DNA of 34,213 bases from a virus. The stretch lies in IMG/VR virus record IMGVR_UViG_3300010883_018321, positions 1 through 34,213 of that record. One strand, written 5' to 3'. Shown piece after piece: positions 1-5,031 of this stretch (its first letter is position 1; every line of letters begins with the position of its first letter). The notes below the pieces were generated by a model, which saw only the letters and a list, made by a program, of their open reading frames with translations, was not told the DNA's origin and did not search any database. The translations under genes were made by a program, and so were the position numbers.

Positions 1-495
1 GGACAAGATTGGGCCCTACTTAGAGTTAGAGATAAAGAGAACAAGGCTGACTGGGTAGCAAATATGTTTCAACTAAAAGAGTTAGAAAACATTCATATCT
101 TTGATAAAGTATATGCTGTTGGAGCGTCATTAGGACATCCGCCAGTAGCGTCTGATGGACACATTTCTTATATGGATGACGAGATAGACCATTACAAATA
201 TTGGATGTCTTCAGCACCTACTATCTTTGGTAATTCAGGCGGTGCAGTATATCGTTGGAATGATGATGGTAAACAATATGAATATATTGGAATACCCTCA
301 CGAATTTCAATTCAACCAATGGGATTCTCAGCTGATGCTATAACCCACATGGGATACTTTATTCCTATTGATAGAATTTATAACCTGTTAGAAGAAAATG
401 ATTATCAGTTTATTTATGATGATAAAGTATCTATTGAAGATTGTGAAAAAGCTCGTAAAGAAAAACAAGCTCCTGAAAAGGACGATGAAGAATAA
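1..495 (+). CDS. Trypsin-like serine protease, C-terminal part
   Basis: The reading frame is open from the first base, so the gene starts upstream of the window; 164 residues are visible. Residues 3-9 (DWALLRV) look like the catalytic-Asp strand of chymotrypsin-fold proteases (compare D-I-A-L-L in HtrA-type enzymes), and GNSGGA around residue 77 supplies the nucleophile Ser79. The catalytic His would lie before the window. The tail after about residue 140 is Lys/Glu-rich and probably disordered. By family it should cleave peptide bonds, but whether it acts on host proteins, virion proteins or during lysis cannot be told. The next gene starts inside its last 11 bases, so they are probably co-translated. 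Fold assignment is good; substrate unknown. Confidence 0.75.
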   Translation, partial: GQDWALLRVRDKENKADWVANMFQLKELENIHIFDKVYAVGASLGHPPVASDGHISYMDDEIDHYKYWMSSAPTIFGNSGGAVYRWNDDGKQYEYIGIPSRISIQPMGFSADAITHMGYFIPIDRIYNLLEENDYQFIYDDKVSIEDCEKARKEKQAPEKDDEE

Positions 496-646
496 GGTAG
501 ATTGGAAAAGTATAAATTGGCTAAACCTTTACATGAGCGTGGTTGAGGAGAATAAAATATTACGAAGACAGATAGAGGTATTGGAAGCTATTTTAAAAAA
601 ACAATTACCTATAGTCGAAGCTAACATAATAGAGAGGAAAAAGTAG
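485..646 (+). CDS. Small coiled-coil protein, unknown function
   Basis: A 53-residue protein starting at ATG 485, preceded by AAAAGGA at good distance and overlapping the protease stop by 11 bases. The frame stays open upstream to 398, but that longer version would lie almost wholly inside the protease gene, so the short start is preferred. The sequence is charged and helical, with a heptad-like stretch (ENKILRRQIEVLEAILKKQL) in the middle. No signal peptide or membrane segment is seen. It resembles small phage spanin- or lysis-associated helices in size only; no function is assigned. Confidence 0.5.
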   Translation: MKNKVDWKSINWLNLYMSVVEENKILRRQIEVLEAILKKQLPIVEANIIERKK

Positions 647-809
647 CAAGGGAGAGGTAACGGAGATAAACTAGGTGGTACAAAACTATAATGGTTTTAC
701 TATATCTCGATTGAAAAGTATAAAGAATATTGAGAAGTAATCGAATATCCAGGTGACATATCTTAGTTGATAATTAAATAAAAAGAAGCCTCCGAGAGAG
801 CTTTAGTCC
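647..809 (+). other. Gene-free spacer with possible two-stem RNA fold
   Basis: No reading frame of useful length is present. Bases 663-668 (GAGATA) can pair with 703-708 (TATCTC), and inside that AAAAC at 682-686 can pair with GTTTT at 694-698, giving a weak nested hairpin. No U-run follows it, so it is not a convincing terminator. It could be a 5' leader element for the gene at 831, or chance pairing in A+T-rich DNA. Confidence 0.2.
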
Positions 810-821
810 TCTAAATACTTA
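810..821 (+). promoter_or_regulatory. Possible late-type promoter box
   Basis: TCTAAATACTTA lies 9 bases before the ATG at 831. It shares TAAATACTTA with the stronger box before 5032 and is close to the T4 late consensus TATAAATA. Placement after the longest gap in this part of the window fits a promoter for the 831/1187 gene pair. Only one box and no mapped transcript, so tentative. Confidence 0.35.
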
Positions 822-830
822 TAAGGGAAT

Positions 831-1187
831 ATGGCAACTAATAAAGAAATTCTAAAAGAACTACAGCTTATAAATGATAACCTTCCGAATGGTGAATTGG
901 CATTAATACAAGTAGATATAGCCTCATTAAAAGAAGACCAAAAAGCTGTAAGAGAAGGCATGCGTGAACTAAAAAAACAAATGCTAGACCCGGATAATGG
1001 AGTAATCGCTAGGGTTAATAGAAATAGTGATTTTAGAGAGGACGCTAAAATTAAATTAGAAGACATCGGAGACGTAACCTCAGAGGTTATGTCTATAAAA
1101 TTATGGCGCCACGCCGTAAATAAGGCACTATGGATAATGTTCGCCTCAGTTATAGGACTAGTTCTTAAGGCCTTATTTATTACCTAA
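831..1187 (+). CDS. Coiled-coil protein with C-terminal membrane anchor
   Basis: A 118-residue protein. Residues 1-50 are predicted coiled coil (repeated Leu/Ile heptads, e.g. LKELQLINDNL and SLKEDQKAVREGMRELKKQM), followed by a polar linker and a single hydrophobic segment near the C-terminus (about 98-116, IMFASVIGLVLKALF). The architecture matches haemolysin XhlA-like and other phage lysis accessory proteins, which sit on the membrane next to a holin. The stop codon shares its last base with the ATG of the next gene, a small membrane protein, supporting a paired lysis or membrane role. The start is set by AGGG just before ATG 831. Function inferred from architecture and neighbour only. Confidence 0.6.
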   Translation: MATNKEILKELQLINDNLPNGELALIQVDIASLKEDQKAVREGMRELKKQMLDPDNGVIARVNRNSDFREDAKIKLEDIGDVTSEVMSIKLWRHAVNKALWIMFASVIGLVLKALFIT

Positions 1188-1372
1188 TGTACCTATTTTC
1201 TCAAATATTTATCAGTCAGACAAAATTATCTAAAAAATTTAAAGATAGTTCTTTTGTTACAACTCTTTTTGCGGCTATATTACTACCTATGACAAGTTAC
1301 TCTATTGCGCTGTTTGCCGTTAGTGGAATACTTTGTTTTTTTGGAGTAGTATTAGAGAGATTTAAAAATTAA
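1187..1372 (+). CDS. Small membrane protein, possible holin
   Basis: A 61-residue protein with two hydrophobic stretches (about 25-38 and 40-56) separated by a short turn, an amphipathic Lys-rich N-terminal part and a basic end (LERFKN). The start overlaps the previous stop by one base (taATG), a translational-coupling arrangement. Size, two-helix hairpin and the upstream coiled-coil membrane protein fit a holin that permeabilises the inner membrane at lysis. No endolysin is seen next to it, so other membrane roles remain open. Confidence 0.45.
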   Translation: MYLFSQIFISQTKLSKKFKDSSFVTTLFAAILLPMTSYSIALFAVSGILCFFGVVLERFKN

Positions 1373-1427
1373 ACTAGATATTAATACATACTTTATAAAA
1401 TAAGTAAGTAATACCCCATGAGGAGAG

Positions 1428-1946
1428 ATGAAGTTACAACCTAATAAACATTTTATTAGCAGTTCTAGTGATGAATACTTTATGGAAAAGTTTCATGAAA
1501 ACTTTATATGGAACTCTTCCTGTATCCCTACTAGCTTTGATATTTTAAATTCCCTAAATAATATAGATACTTTTGAACTCTCTGTTCAATGGTTTATTAA
1601 TATATTAGATCTCCACAACATTAATCAAATTATAGTATATAATAAAAATTCATATATTTTATTAGGTGGAATTTTATATGAAAGTCATCATTCATTATCG
1701 ATAGGACTATTAGAGGAATCCAAATTACAAGGTAATATAGATTTAAATGAACCCGCTCTAGTCATAGATTTATTAATAGATCAGGGAGATGATGCCTGTG
1801 CTGCTATCCTAACATTAAAAGAATTAGGTTTGAAAACTATTTATGCTGCTTTTTTAGTATCTATAAAAGAAAAAAATAATGGAATAATTAATTTAAATAA
1901 AAGGGGTATTAAAACAATCGATACCGCAATGGAGGTAATATTATGA
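1428..1946 (+). CDS. Degenerate phosphoribosyltransferase-like protein
   Basis: A 172-residue protein whose C-terminal half follows the type I (orotate-type) phosphoribosyltransferase pattern: a hydrophobic strand with the PRPP loop (LVIDLLIDQGDD, residues 111-122), then the helix AAILTLKELG, the strand TIYAAFLVSI and a final Lys-Arg-Gly-Ile segment. In active enzymes the loop reads roughly VVDDxxTTG; here the second Asp is Leu and the Thr-Thr pair is Asp-Gln, so PRPP binding is doubtful. A GAGGAG sits only two or three bases before the ATG, but no better in-frame start exists. Its end overlaps the glutamine synthetase start by four bases, so the two are surely co-expressed; a regulatory or scaffolding role is possible. 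Confidence 0.5.
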   Translation: MKLQPNKHFISSSSDEYFMEKFHENFIWNSSCIPTSFDILNSLNNIDTFELSVQWFINILDLHNINQIIVYNKNSYILLGGILYESHHSLSIGLLEESKLQGNIDLNEPALVIDLLIDQGDDACAAILTLKELGLKTIYAAFLVSIKEKNNGIINLNKRGIKTIDTAMEVIL

Positions 1947-2923
1947 TATGTGAATATATATGGTTAGATGGAAATGAATTTCCACAAATAAGATCAAAAG
2001 TAAAAATAGTAGATGAAGCGGGGAAGCCTCCTATATGGGGGTTTGATGGTTCATCTACTATGCAGGCAGAAGGCCATTTTTCAGATTGTATTTTAAATCC
2101 TGTTACTACTTATGATAGCCCATTCGAAGGATCAGACACTTTAGTATTTTGTGAAGTATTAAATACAGATATGCTACCTCATTCAACTAATCATAGAAAG
2201 AAGTTGGTTGAATTAGTGACTAAATATAGAAAGAAAGAAATACTAGTAGGAATGGAACAGGAATATACATTAATGAGAGATGGAGTTCCCTTTGCTTTTT
2301 TAGACGGAGAACTAAAGGAACAAGGCGCCTATTACTGCGGTAACGGCAGTAAGAATATTTATGGTAGAGAAATAGCTGAAGCACACTTATTGGCCTGTCT
2401 TGCTTCTAAAGTATGTATAGTAGGAACTAATGCTGAAGTGATGCCGGGACAATGGGAATATCAAGTAGGTGCTAAAAATCCAGTAACTGTAGCAGATGAT
2501 TTATGGGTAGCTAGATTTATTCTAGAAAGAATAGCAGAAGAGTACGAACTCGATATTAGCTTAGATCCAAAACCTAAAGCAGGAGATTGGAATGGAGCAG
2601 GATGCCATACTAACTTTTCTACAAAAGATACGAGAAGTACTAATGGTTTGAAATATATAACAGAGGCTATTGATAAATTAAGTAAGAAGCATAAAGAGCA
2701 TATTGAAGTATATGGTAAAGATAATGCTAAAAGGTTAACGGGTTTACATGAAACATGTAGTATTAATGAATTTAGAAGCGGCGTTTCGGATAGAGGCGCT
2801 TCTGTACGGATTCCCTGGGCAGTGCAGGAGGCTGGATGTGGTTATTTTGAAGATAGACGACCCTCTGCTAACTGTGACCCTTATTTAGTACTCTATAAGA
2901 TGGTGGAGACAATTTGTGAATGA
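1943..2923 (+). CDS. Glutamine synthetase, type II (GSII)
   Basis: ATP-dependent ligation of ammonia to glutamate giving glutamine, in the cytoplasm. At 326 residues it is complete, similar to bacterial GSII and a little shorter than eukaryotic enzymes. Diagnostic motifs are all present in order: FDGSST (34-39), MEQEYT with metal-binding Glu (104-109), PGQWEYQVG (168-176), GAGCHTNFST for ATP (218-227), RLTGLHET (264-271), RGASVRIP (284-291) and YFEDRRPSANCDPY near the end. This is GSII, not the 12-mer GSI, so it lacks the adenylylation loop and should escape host GlnE control. Its ATG overlaps the preceding phosphoribosyltransferase-like gene. An intact GSII in a phage suggests an auxiliary nitrogen gene, raising glutamine for nucleotide synthesis; activity is predicted, not shown. 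Confidence 0.93.
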   Translation: MICEYIWLDGNEFPQIRSKVKIVDEAGKPPIWGFDGSSTMQAEGHFSDCILNPVTTYDSPFEGSDTLVFCEVLNTDMLPHSTNHRKKLVELVTKYRKKEILVGMEQEYTLMRDGVPFAFLDGELKEQGAYYCGNGSKNIYGREIAEAHLLACLASKVCIVGTNAEVMPGQWEYQVGAKNPVTVADDLWVARFILERIAEEYELDISLDPKPKAGDWNGAGCHTNFSTKDTRSTNGLKYITEAIDKLSKKHKEHIEVYGKDNAKRLTGLHETCSINEFRSGVSDRGASVRIPWAVQEAGCGYFEDRRPSANCDPYLVLYKMVETICE

Positions 2924-3080
2924 ACTAATAGAAAGAGCAAAAACCAAACACTTAGAAGCAACACATGGAGCAAATGATGGATGGATGTGTAAGGGGCTTC
3001 TGGAGGAGTTAATAGAGTTAAAAGAATATTTAGATAATCTAAAACTGGAGAAAGAACTTGAAAGATATACAAGCATATAA
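2916..3080 (+). CDS. Small acidic helical protein, GTG start
   Basis: A 54-residue frame starting at GTG 2916, with GGTGGAG at 2902-2908 seven bases upstream. It overlaps the end of glutamine synthetase by 8 bases and the start of the next gene by 23. The protein is helical and charged, with a Trp-Met-Cys core and an LLEELIELKEYL stretch. That repeated Glu-Glu-Leu pattern resembles the helices of MazG-like and other small all-alpha proteins, but it is too short for a call. It fills an otherwise empty gap between two metabolic genes with good ribosome-binding spacing, which supports it being real. Confidence 0.5.
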   Translation: MNELIERAKTKHLEATHGANDGWMCKGLLEELIELKEYLDNLKLEKELERYTSI

Positions 3081-3897
3081 TGATGTAATAAAGAAGATGA
3101 GATTCTTCTTTCAAGAAGCAAAAGGGTTTATTGAAGTCCCTGCACAAAGTAGACAGAGTATCCTTGCAGCATGCGAAGATCCTGCAACCATATCTCAGTA
3201 CATATTTAGTGGCGTTAATTGGCCCCTTCCGCAAACAGGTCAAATGTGGCTCGAAGAGGAACTCTTAAATAATCCAGATATACCTGGAGTTTTTTGTATT
3301 ACAACCTCTTATAGGAATGAACCAAATCCAATAGAAGGAAGACATGATAAAATCTTTCCAATGTTTGAGTTTGAATCACACGGTACTATGGAAGATATGA
3401 TTAAATTGGAAGAAGAACTATTAATGAGTTTGGGGTTCCAAGATAAGGTCTCCCATACTACATACGAAGAAATGTCAGAGAAATATGATACTGACTTATT
3501 AGAAGCAGAGCACGAAGAACGAATGTGGAATGAAGATGGAAATATTGTATTTCTGCAAGATTTCCCAGAACGTACTCATCCCTTTTGGAATATGAAGCAC
3601 GGTGGCGGGGGTATTTATAATAAAGTAGATGTTATTATGCACGGGATGGAAACAATAGGTTCAGCAGAGCGTAGTTGTAATATCGATGAAATGTGGGATA
3701 GTTTCCATACTATTTCAGATGGAGAATATGCTAATTTATTATTTAATCATTTCGGAAAGAAGAGAGTAGAGGATGAATTAGAAGAATATTTAAAACATGA
3801 AATGTTTCCTAGATTTGGAGCCGGAATAGGCGTAACGAGAATGGCTAGAGCCTTTAAGCATAGTCACTTATTAAACGATAAGTCTTACTCTCTGTGA
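3058..3897 (+). CDS. Class II tRNA-synthetase-like, asparagine-ligase-type enzyme
   Basis: A 279-residue protein that is only the class IIb catalytic core, without the N-terminal anticodon-binding OB domain of AspRS/AsnRS. Motif 1 is GFIEVP (23-28), motif 2 is YRNEPNP...FPMFEFE with Arg86 and Glu88, and motif 3 is GAGIGVTR (254-261). METIGSAERS before motif 3 corresponds to the amino-acid/ATP-binding strand. Standalone cores of this type include archaeal asparagine synthetase (from aspartate, ATP and ammonia) and bacterial AsnA, so amide formation is the best guess; a tRNA-linked or other amino-acid-activating role is not excluded. The start is probably TTG 3058, with GGAG eight bases upstream; ATG 3097 would cut motif 1. 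Placement right after glutamine synthetase supports a nitrogen-assimilation pair. Confidence 0.75.
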   Translation: MKDIQAYNDVIKKMRFFFQEAKGFIEVPAQSRQSILAACEDPATISQYIFSGVNWPLPQTGQMWLEEELLNNPDIPGVFCITTSYRNEPNPIEGRHDKIFPMFEFESHGTMEDMIKLEEELLMSLGFQDKVSHTTYEEMSEKYDTDLLEAEHEERMWNEDGNIVFLQDFPERTHPFWNMKHGGGGIYNKVDVIMHGMETIGSAERSCNIDEMWDSFHTISDGEYANLLFNHFGKKRVEDELEEYLKHEMFPRFGAGIGVTRMARAFKHSHLLNDKSYSL

Positions 3898-3911
3898 AAC
3901 TTTAACTAATA

Positions 3912-4208
3912 ATGTATAGACCGCTACCAGAAAGTTTAACTATAAAAAAATCAAATATAGAAGGTCTTGGTTTATTTACTACTAAAAATATAGAGGCGGA
4001 ATATATATTTGGTATAACACATATTAAAGATCATAACTTTAAAAATGATTATATAAGAACACCCTTAGGCGGCTTTATAAATAACTCAAATAATCCTAAT
4101 TGTATTTTAATAGTTGATGATAACTATTTCAAATTAAAGACTATTGCTTTTATTAGAGACGGTGAAGAAATAACTTTAAAATATCAATATATGGGATATG
4201 AAGTATGA
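3912..4208 (+). CDS. SET-domain protein, putative lysine methyltransferase
   Basis: A 98-residue minimal SET domain. Visible signatures are GLGLFTT (18-24, the N-terminal strand that packs on S-adenosylmethionine), FINNSNNPNC (55-64, equivalent to the NHSCxPN cofactor/pseudoknot motif) and GEEITLKYQY (84-93, carrying the C-terminal catalytic Tyr). SET enzymes transfer methyl groups to protein lysines; phage versions of this short size are known, but targets are generally unknown. No post-SET cysteine cluster is present. The start has only a weak upstream ribosome-binding site, and the end overlaps the thioesterase gene by four bases, so it is likely read from the same transcript. Confidence 0.8.
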   Translation: MYRPLPESLTIKKSNIEGLGLFTTKNIEAEYIFGITHIKDHNFKNDYIRTPLGGFINNSNNPNCILIVDDNYFKLKTIAFIRDGEEITLKYQYMGYEV

Positions 4209-4576
4209 GATTTTTAACTCGAAAACTAGTAACACCTGCAGATTTAAACCCCCGTGGTACTTTACACGGAGGTCAGCTACTTAAATGGATAGACGAAGAG
4301 GGAGGCATACATGCCGCGGTTGATCTTGAATCTGGTCTCTTAGTCACTAAATATATATCAGAGATAAACTTTGTTCATCCCGTACTGCCAGGAGATGTAG
4401 TCGAAATAGGAATGGAAACTAAGGAGGTAGGAAAAACATCCATTACTATAGGATGCGAAGTAAAAAGTATGCAATCTGGAAGAGTAGTTCTAATTATTGA
4501 TAAAATAGTATATGTCCGTGTTGATAAATATGGACAACCTAAACTACACGGTGCTACTAGTTTCGAAGACGAGTAA
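4205..4576 (+). CDS. Hotdog-fold acyl-CoA thioesterase (YciA-like)
   Basis: A 123-residue single hotdog domain. The central helix signature NPRGTLHGGQLLKWIDEEGG begins at residue 15; Asn15 and Asp30 match the catalytic/binding positions of YciA-type acyl-CoA hydrolases, and the following strands (EINFVHPVLPGDVVEIGMET and TSITIGCEV) fit the family well. It would hydrolyse acyl-CoA to free CoA and acid in the cytoplasm, as a homo-oligomer. Why a phage carries it is unclear; altering membrane lipid or CoA pools is one inference. Translation is coupled to the SET gene by a four-base overlap. Confidence 0.82.
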   Translation: MRFLTRKLVTPADLNPRGTLHGGQLLKWIDEEGGIHAAVDLESGLLVTKYISEINFVHPVLPGDVVEIGMETKEVGKTSITIGCEVKSMQSGRVVLIIDKIVYVRVDKYGQPKLHGATSFEDE

Positions 4577-4582
4577 GCGGTT

Positions 4583-4599
4583 ATAAAAGTTTCTTTTAT
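4583..4599 (+). terminator. Weak A+T hairpin after thioesterase gene
   Basis: ATAAAAG at 4583-4589 pairs with CTTTTAT at 4593-4599 around a three-base loop, seven bases after the stop. The stem has a single G-C pair and no clean U-tract follows, so it may only slow polymerase or protect the RNA end. Confidence 0.25.
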
Positions 4600-4667
4600 G
4601 TAGTCTTAAAAGTTTATACTTCGGCAAAGCCATGACATATCTTAAGAAACAAATAGGAGATAAAGTT

Positions 4668-4841
4668 ATGTTTTCTTTTTCAGATAAAGAATGGTGGAAA
4701 TCAAAGACATTCTGGACAGCAGCTATTTCATTTTGCATTGGAGGTGCAAAAGCTGTAGGATATGATATACCACCTTACTTTCTTGAGATGTTGATGGGGT
4801 TTGGCCTTTACAGCTTACGAGACGCTGTAGGTAAAAAATAG
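4668..4841 (+). CDS. Small membrane protein, holin-like
   Basis: A 57-residue protein. The frame is open from ATG 4632, but ATG 4668 has AGGAGAT seven to eight bases upstream and gives a sensible protein: a charged Trp-rich start (FSDKEWWKSKTFW), one hydrophobic segment (about 13-27) and a second shorter one (about 40-49), ending in LRDAVGKK. This Trp/Lys start followed by a hydrophobic core and Leu-Arg-Asp-Ala end resembles small phage holin-family proteins that I know only in outline. It is the last gene before the control region at 4842-5031. Confidence 0.55.
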   Translation: MFSFSDKEWWKSKTFWTAAISFCIGGAKAVGYDIPPYFLEMLMGFGLYSLRDAVGKK

Positions 4842-4857
4842 AAGATTTTCTTCCAAG

Positions 4858-4894
4858 ATAATCTAGGTTTTTGCTTCCTTTCTTCCTAGATTAT
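4858..4894 (+). terminator. Hairpin 1 at module boundary
   Basis: A perfect 10-bp stem: ATAATCTAGG at 4858-4867 pairs with CCTAGATTAT at 4885-4894 around a 17-base pyrimidine-rich loop. It begins 17 bases after the last accessory gene. No U-run follows directly, so it is a possible terminator or RNA-stabilising/processing hairpin, not a textbook rho-independent one. Confidence 0.45.
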
Positions 4895-4908
4895 TACTCC
4901 CGTGTGGC

Positions 4909-4937
4909 AAGAGGGTTCCTCCTCCCGGGGCCCTCTT
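4909..4937 (+). terminator. Hairpin 2, G+C-rich, at module boundary
   Basis: AAGAGGG at 4909-4915 pairs with CCCTCTT at 4931-4937, loop 15 bases and strikingly C/G-rich for this A+T-rich genome. It follows hairpin 1 by 14 bases. Tandem hairpins between two gene modules, followed by a late promoter box, suggest transcript-end function. Confidence 0.45.
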
Positions 4938-4965
4938 AGCTACATTAAAAATGACATAACTATTA

Positions 4966-4973
4966 TATAAATA
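4966..4973 (+). promoter_or_regulatory. T4-type late promoter box
   Basis: TATAAATA, an exact match to the T4 late promoter -10 consensus, 58 bases before the ATG at 5032 and after two hairpins. No -35 element is expected for this class. It would drive the virion gene block. T4 late transcription needs a phage sigma (gp55-type) and sliding clamp; neither gene is in the window. Confidence 0.6.
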
Positions 4974-5031
4974 CTTACTAGATAAGATTTTAAATGGAAG
5001 AATATTAATTATAATTTAGGAGAATAAATTT

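Noticed and set aside
485-646. Frameshifted continuation of the protease gene
   Set aside because: The protease has its own charged tail and stop; the small gene has its own ribosome-binding site and no slippery sequence is seen.
647-830. tRNA or riboswitch in the first gap
   Set aside because: No cloverleaf with a T-loop (GTTCRAN) or other known riboswitch core could be found; only weak A+T pairing is possible.
2893-3243. Long antisense reading frames, also near 803-1066, 8975-9304, 10843-11145 and 28986-29282
   Set aside because: They lie opposite well-supported genes, have no upstream ribosome-binding site and give low-complexity Leu/Ser-rich proteins without motifs; they mirror codon bias of the sense gene.
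3058-3897. True asparaginyl- or aspartyl-tRNA synthetase
   Set aside because: Only the catalytic core is present, with no anticodon-binding domain and no separate gene for one, so an amino-acid ligase is more likely.
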